DNA from: CALMFG01 sp963666035
GTDB taxonomy: Bacteria > Bacillota > Clostridia > Christensenellales > CALMFG01
Length of the DNA: 64,000 nucleotides
Reading direction: 5' to 3'
NCBI GenBank assembly: GCA_963666035.2
Contig: CAXXJI010000020.1
Coordinates: forward strand, 62,001 to 126,000
Positions 25,190-33,691 of the stretch are shown piece by piece; positions within the stretch are counted from its first letter, which is position 1; each line of letters begins with the position of its first letter. The position numbers and the translations under genes were made by a program. The notes beneath the pieces were generated by a model. That model ran no database searches. It saw only the letters and a list, made by a program, of their open reading frames with translations, and had not been told where the DNA came from.

Positions 25190-26854
25190 CTATCGCTTCA
25201 GCGCCGCGCCCTGATCGGCTGACAGCACGTTTTGAGCATATCTTCTGATATAGCCGGAAAGCTCTTTCGGCGGACGGATTTCAATTTCACTTTTGCGTTT
25301 CTCTATCTCCGCATCATCCACTTTTAAGTTAATCATATATTTTCGCATGTCTACTTCGATGATATCCCCGTCCTTAACGTAGGCAATCAGTCCGCCGCTG
25401 GCCGCTTCGGGCGAGATATGGCCGATGGCCGCACCGCGTGTGGCACCCGAAAAACGTCCGTCGGTCAACAGCATGACGTCTTTATCCAGCCCCATGCCCG
25501 CGATGGCTGAAGTGGGGGAGAGCATCTCACGCATACCAGGGCCGCCTGCCGGGCCTTCGTAGCGGATGACCACCACGTCGCCTTTGACGATTTTGCCGCC
25601 CATGATGGCGTTGATCGCTTCTTCTTCGCTGTTAAACACCTTGGCAGGGCCGGAGTTGACCTGCATACCTGGGTCCACCGCACTGCGCTTGACCACACTG
25701 CCTTTGGGTGCGATATTGCCGAACAGAATGGCAAGTCCGCCGGTCTTGGAGTAGGGGTTGTCGATGGGACGAATCACTGTTTCGTTCAAGTTCTTTGCCA
25801 CCGCGAGGTTCTGCTTCACCGTACCACCGGTAACTGTGATGCAATCCTCGTTGAGGAGGCCAGCTTTTGAGACTTCTTTCATTACAGCTTGAACACCGCC
25901 TGCGGCGTAGAGGTCCTGCATATGATGATGTCCTGCCGGAGCCAGATGGCAGAGGTTGGGCGTCTTTTCGCTGATCTCGTTGACGGTTGTCAGCGAAAAG
26001 GGTACGTTCGCTTCCCGCGCGATGGCAGGCAGATGCAGTACTGTGTTGGTGGAGCACCCCAGCGCCATATCAATGGTGATGGCGTTTTCAAAAGATTTTT
26101 CATTGACAATGTCCAAAAATTTAGTATCCGATTTGTAAAGGTCCATAATGCGTGTTCCAGCTGCTTTGGCCAGTTTGACGCGATTGGCGTACACCGCCGG
26201 AATACTGCCGTTGCCGGGCAGCGCGATGCCTAAAACCTCGCACAGGCAGTTCATCGAGTTGGCGGTGAACATACCGCTGCAGGAACCGCAAGAAGGGCAC
26301 GCGTTTTCTTCATAATAGTGCAATTGCGCTTCGTCAATTTTACCGCTGGAGAGCGCGCCGATGGCTTCGAACACGGTGTTTAAATCCATCGATTTGCCGT
26401 TTTCGTCATTCAGCGAGAGCATCGGGCCGCCAGAGATAAAGATAGAGGGCAGGTTCAGCCGCGCCGCCGCCATCAGCATGCCGGGGACGATCTTGTCACA
26501 GTTTGGAATAAACACCAGCGCGTCAAACGCATGCGCATACGCCATGCATTCCACACTGTCCGCGATGATTTCACGGGACGCCAGCGAATACTTCATGCCG
26601 CGATGGCCCATGGCGATACCGTCGCAAACGCCGATGGTGTTAAACTCTAAAGGTGTGCCTCCCGCTGCCAAAACAGCGTCTTTCACCGCTCTTGCGATGG
26701 TGTTTAAGTGAATATGACCGGGGACGATTTCGTTAAACGAATTGACGATGCCGATAATCGGTTTATAAATCTGCTCGTCGGTTAGGCCACCTGCTTTTAG
26801 AAGTGAGCGATGCGGCGCTCTGGCCGCACCTTCTTTGATGCCGTCTGATATCAT
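25190..26854 (-). CDS. ilvD: dihydroxy-acid dehydratase
   Basis: A 554-residue enzyme that dehydrates 2,3-dihydroxy-isovalerate or -methylvalerate in valine, isoleucine and leucine (and hence pantothenate) synthesis. The iron-sulfur cysteines appear in FIPNCDKIVPGM near residue 120 and CPSCGSCSGMFTANSM near 189-204. LGCSTNTVLHLPAIA and the C-terminal GRFSGATRGAAIGHISPEAA complete the signature. The ATG at 26854 has TAGGAGG nine bases upstream; the frame is open for 34 more codons but through A/T-rich leader. A nine-pair hairpin in that leader (26885-26906) could be regulatory. No other ilv or leu genes are adjacent. Confidence 0.95.
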   Translation of the reverse strand: MISDGIKEGAARAPHRSLLKAGGLTDEQIYKPIIGIVNSFNEIVPGHIHLNTIARAVKDAVLAAGGTPLEFNTIGVCDGIAMGHRGMKYSLASREIIADSVECMAYAHAFDALVFIPNCDKIVPGMLMAAARLNLPSIFISGGPMLSLNDENGKSMDLNTVFEAIGALSSGKIDEAQLHYYEENACPSCGSCSGMFTANSMNCLCEVLGIALPGNGSIPAVYANRVKLAKAAGTRIMDLYKSDTKFLDIVNEKSFENAITIDMALGCSTNTVLHLPAIAREANVPFSLTTVNEISEKTPNLCHLAPAGHHHMQDLYAAGGVQAVMKEVSKAGLLNEDCITVTGGTVKQNLAVAKNLNETVIRPIDNPYSKTGGLAILFGNIAPKGSVVKRSAVDPGMQVNSGPAKVFNSEEEAINAIMGGKIVKGDVVVIRYEGPAGGPGMREMLSPTSAIAGMGLDKDVMLLTDGRFSGATRGAAIGHISPEAASGGLIAYVKDGDIIEVDMRKYMINLKVDDAEIEKRKSEIEIRPPKELSGYIRRYAQNVLSADQGAALKR

Positions 26855-27035
26855 AAGGGTAAACCTCCTAAAACTTTTAAATATCACACAAGCCAATGCT
26901 TGCGTGTTAATCTCTATATTATATTTTAGTTTATGCGAGTTGGAGAAAAAACGCAAGGGTAGGCTTTAAATTTCGCATAAAATAAAATGTCCGGAGGACA
27001 GGGCAAGGATAGGGAACGATTACAATTGGATATGA

Positions 27036-27812
27036 TCAGCGATATTCGGGCAGAACAAAGGTTTCGCCCAACGCCTGGATGAGATTGACTCCGATACCGT
27101 AAACGCCTTCCAGGTTCTCTTTTGTCATCACGACCTCGGGCGTACCCAGGCTGTGGAGCCGACCGCCACTCAGCAGGGCAATGCGGTCGCAGTACTGACG
27201 CGCCAGATTGAGATCGTGCAGGATGCAGACGACCGAAAAGTGCTCGGCGCGGCTAAGGGCTTTGGCTGTCTTCAAAAATGCCACCTGATGACGAATATCC
27301 AGCCCCGCGACCGGCTCATCCAACAGCATGATGCCCGCCTGCTGAGCCAGCGCCCGCGCCAGAATCATGCGCTGCCATTCACCGCCCGAAAGCTCGGTGA
27401 CCATACGGTTCTTTAAATGCAAAATTTCGGCGCGCTGCATCGCCTGTTTTGCAATCTCATAATCTGCTTCGGTTTCGGTCTGCATGCGCTTTAAATGGGG
27501 ATTTCGTCCGGTCAGCACGATGTCCTGCACGGTGAAATCAAATTCCAGCGATGCGTGCTGCTGCACCAGCGCCATGGTTTTTGCAATCTCACGTACTTTG
27601 AAGGTTTGGACATCCCGACCTTCCACCAACACTTGTCCGCTGTCGGGTTTTAAATACCCCGATATACATTTTAAAAGCGTGGTTTTGCCGCTGCCGTTGG
27701 GGCCGATGATACCGAAAAACTCACCTTTTTTGACGGTGAGTGAAATATCGTTGACAGCCAAATCGTGTTTATCATAGGAATAATGGATGTTTTTAATCTC
27801 AATCTGACTCAT
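27036..27812 (-). CDS. btuD: cobalamin/iron-siderophore ABC transporter ATP-binding protein
   Basis: A 258-residue ATPase with Walker A GPNGSGKTT near residues 37-45, the Q-loop LVQQH, signature LSGGEWQRM near 141-149, Walker B IMLLDEP near 160-166, and the His switch ILHDLN. It powers the FecCD-type permease encoded just upstream in transcription order; the two reading frames overlap by four bases. The cobalamin riboswitch at the head of the operon makes corrinoid the likely substrate. Confidence 0.92.
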   Translation of the reverse strand: MSQIEIKNIHYSYDKHDLAVNDISLTVKKGEFFGIIGPNGSGKTTLLKCISGYLKPDSGQVLVEGRDVQTFKVREIAKTMALVQQHASLEFDFTVQDIVLTGRNPHLKRMQTETEADYEIAKQAMQRAEILHLKNRMVTELSGGEWQRMILARALAQQAGIMLLDEPVAGLDIRHQVAFLKTAKALSRAEHFSVVCILHDLNLARQYCDRIALLSGGRLHSLGTPEVVMTKENLEGVYGIGVNLIQALGETFVLPEYR

Positions 27813-28822
27813 ACCGTTTTCCTGCCTTTCCTTAAAAGGTAGAGGAAAAAGGGCACACCGACCAGTGCGGTGATGACGCCGACCGGCAGTTCCTGCCCCG
27901 ATATGATGTTTCTGGCCAGTGTGTCAGCCAGAAGCAGGAATACACCGCCGGTGATAAATGAGAGCGGGATGAGTGTCCGATGATCCGGCCCCGAAAGGAT
28001 GCGCACCACATGGGGGATGACCAAACCGACAAAGCCGATAATGCCGCTGACCGACACCGCTGCCGCCGAGGCGATGGAGGCGAAGATCAATAAATTGCGT
28101 CGCACCGCCGCTGTGTTGACGCCGAGATGCCTTGCGGCCTCGTCGCCTTGCAGCATGATGTTAAGGTCGCGCGAATACAGCCAACAGAGCGCTGAGCTGA
28201 CGAGCATGACGGGTAAACCGATTGAGACTTCGGTCCAGCCGGTGGCCGAAAAACTGCCCATCGTCCAAAGGATAATGCTCTCCATCTTGTCCCGGAAAAT
28301 AATCATGAGACAGTAGATGAGTGCAGAAGACAGGGATGTGATGGCGATGCCCGAAAGGATGAGCGAGAAGGTGGAAACCTTGCCGCCGATACGGGCGAGG
28401 TTGTAGACGGTAAACATGGCGGCGAGTCCGCCGAGAAAAGCAAACAGGGTGATGGCACCGAAGCTGATAAAGGGCAGAGAAAACGTCAGCGTTAAAGCCA
28501 CCGTAGCGCCCAGCGCTGCACCCGAACTGACCCCCACCACATAGGAATCCGCCATGGGGTTTTTAAACATACCTTGCAGGCTGGCACCCGAAACGCTTAA
28601 AGCACCGCCAACAGCCAGCGCCAACAGCGCACGGGGCAGGCGCAGACTGAAAAAGATGGTGGATGCGGCCGCATCCTCCTGCCCGCCCAGAAGGGAAATA
28701 AGCGCCTTTAGGCTGATGCCCGAACTGCCGGTCAAAAAAGCCAGTGCCAGCGCGGCGATGCCGACCATCAGTACAATGATACCCAAAAGGGCGGGACGGA
28801 TGAGATACTTTTTCAAATGCAC
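27809..28822 (-). CDS. btuC: cobalamin ABC transporter permease (FecCD family)
   Basis: A 337-residue permease with about ten membrane helices. Family blocks seen include SLRLPRALLALAVGGALSVSGASLQGMFKNPMADSYVVGVSSGAALG near residues 60-106, and near the end SGIIGFVGLVIPHVVRILSGPDHRTLIPLS with LPVGVITALVGVPFFLYLL. Members import corrinoids, haem or siderophores; the riboswitch favours corrinoids. It shares one base with the stop of btuF and overlaps btuD. Confidence 0.93.
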   Translation of the reverse strand: MHLKKYLIRPALLGIIVLMVGIAALALAFLTGSSGISLKALISLLGGQEDAAASTIFFSLRLPRALLALAVGGALSVSGASLQGMFKNPMADSYVVGVSSGAALGATVALTLTFSLPFISFGAITLFAFLGGLAAMFTVYNLARIGGKVSTFSLILSGIAITSLSSALIYCLMIIFRDKMESIILWTMGSFSATGWTEVSIGLPVMLVSSALCWLYSRDLNIMLQGDEAARHLGVNTAAVRRNLLIFASIASAAAVSVSGIIGFVGLVIPHVVRILSGPDHRTLIPLSFITGGVFLLLADTLARNIISGQELPVGVITALVGVPFFLYLLRKGRKTV

Positions 28823-29742
28823 TATTCTCCTAAAAGATAATCCTGAATAATCAACATGGTTTCACCGATGCGCGGGCCGGGACGATTGATGAGGTCATCC
28901 GAGATAAACAGATATTGACCGTTTTTCACCGCTGAAAGCTGGCTCATCACAGGATCGGCCAGAAGATCTGATTCGGGCACCCAGGAAGAAACGATCAGCA
29001 CATCCGGGTCGGAGGCAACCAAATCTTCGGCCGAGTATTCCAGCCATTCCATGCCGCTCTCTGCCGTGACGCAATCGCCGCCTGCCATCTCGATGAGGGT
29101 GTTGATAAAACTGCCCTGACCGGAGGTCCAGTAGCCGCTGTCGCCAATGCTCATGGCGTAATAGACGCTGGGGTGCGCAGTCATAGCGACGCTTTTTTCT
29201 GTGACTTCATTCGCTTGTGCGGCAATCTCATCGACCAGCGCCTGCGCTTCGTCGGCTTTGCCCACCTGCTCACCGATCAGCAGAATGCTTTGGGCGATAT
29301 CTTCATAGTAAGTCGGCTCTACAGAGACAACACGGATGCCGATATCGGTCAGCGGCAGAATCTGTTCATGCTGGAGCCCGTTGCCCGCAAAAACGATATC
29401 CGGTGAAAATCCGATGACCTTTTCGATATCAAAGCCGCTGTAATCGCCGATTTTTTCGATATCTAGCGCGGCTTCGGGGTAATTGGAGATGGCGTCCACG
29501 CCGATAATCTGATCGCCCACACCCAGCGCAAACAGAATTTCAGTGATGCTGGGCGCAGTGGAGACGATGGTCATATCATCGGTGAACGCGGGAGCGGCTT
29601 CCACAGTCTGACCCATGGCGTCCGTGTTTTCGTCCATGATGTCCTTGGCCACCGGAGTTGCTGTGGGGGCGGATACCGCACAAGCGGTTAGAAAGGCCGC
29701 GGCGAGTACCAGTACAAACATAAGTTTCAGTGTCTTTTTCAT
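28822..29742 (-). CDS. btuF: cobalamin-binding lipoprotein (BtuF-like)
   Basis: A 306-residue exported lipoprotein with signal helix and lipobox LTAC (Cys about residue 21), then a short Thr/Pro linker. The helical-backbone class III binding fold is shown by IVSTAPSITEILFALGVGDQIIGVDAISNYP near residues 58-88, PDIVFAGNGL, and SWVPESD near the C-terminus. First gene of btuFCD, controlled by the cobalamin riboswitch and attenuator upstream. AGGAGG precedes the ATG. Confidence 0.92.
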   Translation of the reverse strand: MKKTLKLMFVLVLAAAFLTACAVSAPTATPVAKDIMDENTDAMGQTVEAAPAFTDDMTIVSTAPSITEILFALGVGDQIIGVDAISNYPEAALDIEKIGDYSGFDIEKVIGFSPDIVFAGNGLQHEQILPLTDIGIRVVSVEPTYYEDIAQSILLIGEQVGKADEAQALVDEIAAQANEVTEKSVAMTAHPSVYYAMSIGDSGYWTSGQGSFINTLIEMAGGDCVTAESGMEWLEYSAEDLVASDPDVLIVSSWVPESDLLADPVMSQLSAVKNGQYLFISDDLINRPGPRIGETMLIIQDYLLGE

Positions 29743-29784
29743 TTGTTCCTCCTAATTTTTTTGATTAGGAAGTTACGTTGGGAC

Positions 29785-29824
29785 CAAAAAATAAAAAACG
29801 CCCGTGTGCGAAAGCGAAAGGGCG
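29785..29824 (-). terminator. attenuator terminator of the cobalamin riboswitch
   Basis: On the minus strand CGCCC pairs with GGGCG and is followed by TTTTTTATTTTTT, between the aptamer and btuF. It would stop transcription when cobalamin is bound. Confidence 0.85.
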
Positions 29825-29881
29825 AGATTCACGTTTTAAGTGTCCGTCCGTTTCTTCCCTCCGAAGAATAAGACATGGCGT

Positions 29882-30052
29882 ATTGAAGGCAGGTTTCCCG
29901 GCTCGGCTTCATCCTATCCTGTGCGCCTTCCCAAAAAGATTTTTTTGGTGGCTTTTGGCACAGGCAGTCTGCCTTACGGTAGCGGAAGGCTGCAACGGCT
30001 TATACACCGTTTTCCCTATTATCCAGCTTGCGGCTGGCACCATATACGCATT
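29882..30052 (-). promoter_or_regulatory. cobalamin riboswitch
   Basis: Minus-strand landmarks in order: GGTGCC, TAATAGGGAA, CCGTTGCAGCC, CCGCTACCGTAA, GGGAAGGCGC, GAAGCCGAGCCGGGAAACC, ending in the B12 box AGCCGGGAAACCTGCC. It heads btuFCD. Confidence 0.95.
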
Positions 30053-30072
30053 ATTTAATTAACTGCTAAAAA

Positions 30073-30101
30073 ACTATAACATCGAAAGGGGACGTTGTCA
30101 A
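30073..30101 (-). promoter_or_regulatory. sigma-A promoter of the btuFCD operon
   Basis: On the minus strand TTGACA (30096-30101) and TATAGT (30073-30078) are exactly 17 bases apart, about 20 bases before the riboswitch. Confidence 0.85.
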
Positions 30102-30201
30102 TTTACGCAGGGTTAATTTTTCGTTAAAAAAGATGATGAAAATCAAAAAAAATGCTTTAAACTTTTTTGGTTTTGTGGTATAAAAGATATGCACGATTTT
30201 T

Positions 30202-30289
30202 GCGAGAATGGCGGAATTGGCAGACGCGCTAGATTCAGGTTCTAGTGAGCAATACGCTTGTGCAGGTTCAAGTCCTGTTTCTCGCACCA
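30202..30289 (+). tRNA. tRNA-Leu(CAG)
   Basis: Acceptor arms GCGAGAA and TTCTCGC are followed by A and an encoded CCA. The anticodon stem CTAGA/TCTAG holds the loop TTCAGGT (anticodon CAG). A long variable arm (TGAGCAATACGCTTGTG) and GGTTCAAGTCC T-arm make it a class II leucine tRNA. TATAAA at 30179-30184 with TTTAAA 17 bases before is a plausible promoter. A CCGGAC/GTCCGG hairpin sits immediately after the CCA. Confidence 0.96.
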
Positions 30290-30309
30290 CCGGACAGTGT
30301 CCGGTACTA

Positions 30310-30346
30310 AAGACGCGCACCTATATGGGTGGGTGTCTTCTTTTTT
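30310..30346 (+). terminator. terminator of tRNA-Leu
   Basis: AAGACGCGCACC pairs with GGTGGGTGTCTT (one mismatch) and is followed by C and six T. Confidence 0.75.
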
Positions 30347-30426
30347 GCCTGCATAAAAATTTCGTCAGATAATATTTTCTACCGCACCATAACGCTCTTA
30401 AGGACGTAAAAACCCTTGTTTTGAGC

Positions 30427-30461
30427 CTAAAAAAGCACAATCTGACGAGGAATGTGCTTTT
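30427..30461 (-). terminator. terminator after the serine recombinase remnant
   Basis: On the minus strand AAAAGCACA pairs with TGTGCTTTT and ends in TTTTTT, directly after the recombinase stop at 30468. Confidence 0.75.
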
Positions 30462-30467
30462 ATCGTA

Positions 30468-31055
30468 CTATAAGCTGGATGCTTTTTCAAATTCTGTTGA
30501 GGAATTATCAAGATTATTTTTAAATTTAAATTTTATTTTTATAGGTTTATCCTGATAGACTGAAATTTCTTTTACCAAATGAACAACAATGCTTCTGGAC
30601 AGCTTTTTTATTTCGCCTTTCTCAATAAATTCAGCTAAGATTTCATTGCTACTTATCCTTTCGGTTTTCTTTTTATTGAGTTGGTTTTTAAGACTTAACT
30701 GCTTTGTAGATAATGCTTCTTTTCGCTCATTTAAGTATCCCTGCATGTATTGATATTCTTGGCTAGTATACCCAGACTAAAATCCTTTTCTGCTTCGCTG
30801 AGAAGAAAAGCGGCCTTATCCAGTTTGGCTTGAAGACTCTCAAGTTTTTGTTTCAGCATATGATCGGTACGCTCAACATAGGAAGTAGAAGCCGCTTTTT
30901 GTTTTAAATGATCGGCATTTTGATATGCTCTGATCTGTCATTGAATAGCATCTAGTACCACAGCTTTAATCACATCTTCATTGACGAAGTGACTACTGCA
31001 TGCTGAGGATCCATTTTTCTTATAGTTTGAGCAAACATAGTTACAGTAATGAATA
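30468..31055 (-). pseudogene. C-terminal remnant of a large serine recombinase
   Basis: Reading the minus strand across frames gives the recombinase zinc ribbon (CNYVCSNYKKNGSSACSSH), VNEDVIKAVVLDAIQ, a coiled coil (LKQKLESLQAKLDKAAFLLSE), and the tail KLSRSIVVHLVKEISVYQDK typical of large serine integrases. It is broken by an in-frame TGA where Trp is expected (about 30940) and a one-base shift near 30770. The catalytic N-terminal half is missing, cut off near 31055 where unrelated plus-strand coding sequence starts. The intact last 92 codons are 30468-30746. This is the relic of an element that integrated next to tRNA-Leu. Confidence 0.8.
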
Positions 31056-31279
31056 CCATTTTAGGCTACCCAGTAATGCTTGAAAACGACAAGCTAATCA
31101 GCGCTTTATGTAAAATTGACACACATAAAAGAGAAATAATTTTACTCACATTCTTTATTGAATTAAAAGATTTTGAAATTGCTAAATTACTGAATATCGC
31201 TAAAAGCACAGTACAGTACAGACGAAAGAAAGCCTTGGAAGACATTAGGAAGAATATGGAGACATTAAATGAACGATAG
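31049..31279 (+). pseudogene. remnant of a Tn916-type sigma-70-like regulator
   Basis: The 76 residues match the C-terminal half of the small sigma factor-like protein carried by Tn916-family conjugative elements: LGYPVMLENDKLISALCKIDTHKREIILLTFF, then a region-4 helix-turn-helix (DFEIAKLLNIAKSTVQYRRKKALEDI). The usual N-terminal part is absent; recognisable sequence begins at about 31061, immediately beside the truncated recombinase, so both were cut at the same junction. Its end overlaps the next remnant by 11 bases, as in intact elements. Confidence 0.75.
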
Positions 31280-31497
31280 GCGAATCCTACCTTGTGCGGT
31301 AATACAAGAGGCGGTAAATGGTGATATTGATGCGATTGATGCTATTTTAGAGTTTTATAAAGGGTATATCTTTTCGCTTTCCACAAATAATAGATGCATT
31401 GAGGGCGAAAAAAATCATTGCCGAATTGACTTTGAAATGAGTGAACTACTGAAAAGTACGATTAACAGAAAAAATATTCGAATTTGAATTAGAATAG
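31269..31497 (+). pseudogene. remnant of a Tn916-type helix-turn-helix protein (conjugative transposon HTH)
   Basis: The sequence ILPCAVIQEAVNGDIDAIDAILEFYKGYIFSLST matches the short HTH protein that follows the sigma-like gene in Tn916-type elements (orf8 type). The C-terminal FEFELE of that family appears only after removing one A from the A6 run near 31467-31472; as written the frame stops at 31487. Either a decayed gene or a sequencing error. Confidence 0.72.
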
Positions 31498-31860
31498 GAA
31501 TTTGCACCTTCATAACTGAATAGAAAGCCAGCATACATTTGGCTGAATGCGACGCCCCGACTAGGGAATGCGCCATGATAATTTGGAGCGATGACATTCC
31601 GCTGGTTATCAGAGGTGGGACCCTGACTGCCAAGACCATTTAGCCTTGATCATGATACACCTGCTTTCAGTATCAACGGATACTGAACAGTGCGTCCATA
31701 GGAATGGACCGGGGCGTTACCCGCGGAACTGTTTTTCCGGACAGTCGTGCAGGTTTGATGAAGACTGACTATAAACGCATGATTTGCAAAGTCAATGAAG
31801 TAATCTTGAGAAGAGAGATAACGAGGGCTTAGAGAATAACTTTGCGTTTTAGTAAATACA
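31498..31860. other. intergenic stretch without recognisable gene
   Basis: About 360 bases with stops in all frames and no known RNA motif. Base composition shifts to G+C-rich between 31545 and 31760 and back to A/T-rich. Several short stems can be drawn (for example CTGT/ACAG around 31727-31745) but none is convincing. It may be scrambled phage or element sequence. Confidence 0.4.
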
Positions 31861-31918
31861 TTTATTGAGGAGGAGAAGCATAGATGAAGTTACTTGACAG
31901 ACGAAAGAAGGTGATGAA

Positions 31919-32305
31919 GTGAGCCTGGTTAAAGACATAGCGGATTATCTGGAGGATAATGCATACGGCACGGTAGGGACGGATATTTTTCTGTCCGATT
32001 TTCCCAGCAGTCCGGACAGCTGTATCGCGGTGTACCAGAACGAAGACAGTGCGGTGGAGCGTATCGCGGGTATCGATGTGCCGGCAGACCGCATTATGGG
32101 CATCAAAAAGCCGCGGTTTAAGGTGGTGGTGCGAGAAGCGTCTTACGATGCGGCCATGGCTTCGATGAAAGCCATCGAGGAGGAGCTTGTACAGATCGGT
32201 GATGAGTATATTGGGACCTTAAGCGAAGGCGTCGAAATCAACGGCGCTTTTTATTATCATCTAAAAAACCACACGCTATGCGTGTGGAGCAGTAAAAAGC
32301 TTTAG
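31919..32305 (+). CDS. phage minor capsid/tail-completion protein, C-terminus replaced by an insertion
   Basis: A 128-residue frame starting with GTG at 31919. SLVKDIADYLEDNAYGTVGTDIFLSDFPSSPDSCIAVYQNED is the N-terminal pattern of a phage minor capsid (tail terminator-like) protein, followed by PRFKVVVREASYDAAMASMKAIEEEL. The start overlaps the stop of a 12-codon frame that has its own GGAGGAG site, suggesting the end of an upstream phage gene. From about codon 117 the sequence enters the hairpin of an IS200-type element, so the natural C-terminus is lost. It is the only phage structural gene here. Confidence 0.75.
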   Translation: MSLVKDIADYLEDNAYGTVGTDIFLSDFPSSPDSCIAVYQNEDSAVERIAGIDVPADRIMGIKKPRFKVVVREASYDAAMASMKAIEEELVQIGDEYIGTLSEGVEINGAFYYHLKNHTLCVWSSKKL

Positions 32306-32653
32306 CGTTTTTGACGAAGAAAACCTCCAGAGAGTAGAATAAATGCGGTACGTCAGCCGCAAAAAAGAACTCAAAGGAGGTTACCCATAATGGATGAAAG
32401 TAGCTTATCACATACCCGATGGGACTGCAAATACCATATCGTATTTGCGCCAAAATATCGAAGGAAAGTGATATACGGAAAGCTGAAGAAAGAGATAGGT
32501 ATGATACTTCGCGAGCTGTGCGAGCGAAAAGAAGTCGAGATTGTAGAGGCCAACGCCTGTGCAGACCACATACACATTAAATGCAGCTATTTTGTGGAAA
32601 TAATAAGAAAAAGTACGCTATATGCAGTTGTTTGCAGTCAAATGCGGGTATAG
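32262..32653 (+). mobile_element. tnpA: IS200/IS605-type insertion sequence remnant with truncated tnpA
   Basis: The left end carries the diagnostic perfect hairpin CCACACGC-TAT-GCGTGTGG (32269-32287). The transposase frame (32390-32653) begins LSHTRWDCKYHIVFAPKYRRKVIYGK and reaches the HUH motif (ADHIHI) of Y1 transposases. After about residue 64 the sequence is no longer that of the family, so the catalytic tyrosine half is gone. GGAGG precedes the ATG. Not able to transpose on its own. Confidence 0.85.
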
Positions 32654-32739
32654 AATTCAATTGGAAACCAACGTTTACGTGATGAGCGCAGGCGAGGGTT
32701 AAGTGCCCTTTAGGGTGCAAATCCCTTCCTATCTGCCTA
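32654..32739. other. unassigned sequence beyond the IS200 remnant
   Basis: No frame, RNA or repeat could be identified here; the block AGTGCCCTTTAGGGTGC can fold but matches no known motif. Confidence 0.35.
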
Positions 32740-32798
32740 AAACGCAATATATGGACTATTCATTGAAAGATTAGTCTACATATTGCGTTTTTTATTTT
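32740..32798 (+). terminator. long intrinsic terminator before the ECF operon
   Basis: A 19-base inverted repeat with two mismatches (AAACGCAATATATGGACTA with TAGTCTACATATTGCGTTT) ends in T6. It isolates the ECF operon from the phage/IS debris upstream. Confidence 0.8.
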
Positions 32799-32972
32799 TC
32801 GAAAAAAAGCTAGTATATACCAATAGGTCGAATGACTGCAACTGGGACTGCAACAGGAAAAATCGATTTTTATTTTTGAGGTCCATAGTATAGACACTGG
32901 ATAACGTTCAAGTATTAGTATGATTTTTCGAGAATTTTGCACCAGAGCCAATCTAATGACTGGTGACGATTA

Positions 32973-33001
32973 TTGACCAAACGCGAAACTGCTCCTATAA
33001 T
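32973..33001 (+). promoter_or_regulatory. sigma-A promoter of the ECF/SAM-hydrolase operon
   Basis: TTGACC (32973-32978) and TATAAT (32996-33001) are exactly 17 bases apart. The predicted transcript starts near 33008. Confidence 0.8.
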
Positions 33002-33009
33002 AATAATTA

Positions 33010-33107
33010 AGAGTATTGGTTGGATGTTCAGTCTGTGTACAGAAAGCTAATGCTATTGAAAAGTAAGTCCACAGTTTAAACAAGAAAAATAGATTAGGAG
33101 TGGTTAA
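33010..33107 (+). promoter_or_regulatory. structured leader of the ECF operon (possible RNA regulator)
   Basis: A leader of about 100 bases before the S component gene. TTGGA (around 33019) can pair with TCCA (around 33070), enclosing two small hairpins (TCTG-TGTA-CAGA and AGC-TAAT-GCT), a shape reminiscent of a junction-type aptamer. I recognise no known riboswitch class. Shine-Dalgarno TTAGGAG is near 33095. Confidence 0.35.
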
Positions 33108-33667
33108 ATGAAAAAACTATTTAAAGTAACAACCAAAACCATTGTTGCGACTGGTTTGGGTGCAGCGCTGTTCACATTGCTGTTCATGTTTGTGAAAGTA
33201 CCGTCTCCCATTCCCGAAACGAGCTTTCAGACGGCTTATGGCCTTTCCGCCATGTTTGCCACGCTGTTTGGACCCATCTGCGGATTCTTAATTTCATTTA
33301 TCGGTCATGCCTTGAGTGATGCCATCCAGTATGGTTCGCCGTGGTGGAGCTGGGTTATCGCCAGCGGCGTTTCCGGCTTTATATTTGGTATCGCTTACAG
33401 AAAAGTCAGAGCAGACGAAGGTGTATTTAAAGGCAAAGATATTTTAAGATTCAACATTATTCAGGTGATTGGTAATATTATCGCGTGGATTATTGTTGCA
33501 CCGGTCTTGGATATTCTGTCATCTATGCGGAACCCGTTAATTTGGTATTCACACAGGGCGCGGTTGCCTGCTTGATGAACGCAATCAGTGCTGGTGTATT
33601 TGGTACACTGCTACTCCTGGCATATGCCGCAACCAGAACCAAAAAAGGAAGCTTGAGCAAAGAATAA
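33108..33667 (+). pseudogene. UPF0397-family ECF transporter S component, frameshifted
   Basis: Multi-helix membrane protein of the UPF0397 family: TSFQTAYGLSAMFATLFGPI, GFLISFIGHALSDAIQYG, PWWSWVIASGVSGF, IIRFN-like RFNIIQVIGNIIAW. The family's IYAEPVNLVFTQG block and the ending RTKKGSLSKE continue in another frame after 33518. Adding one G in ATTCTGTC (giving ILVIYAEP) restores a 186-residue protein of the usual length. The vitamin or metabolite bound by UPF0397 S components is not established. It is the first gene of an operon with a double ATPase and EcfT. Confidence 0.85.
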
Positions 33668-33691
33668 TAACGTTACAAGCATGAGGGAAAA

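Noticed and set aside
26885..26906. Hairpin before ilvD as a terminator or branched-chain amino acid attenuator
   Set aside because: No U-run follows and no leader peptide with Ile, Val or Leu codons or T-box elements is present.
31500..31860. Possible riboswitch or group II intron fragment in the island
   Set aside because: None of the conserved cores of c-di-GMP, glycine, SAM, purine or preQ1 switches, nor a domain V-like hairpin, could be placed.
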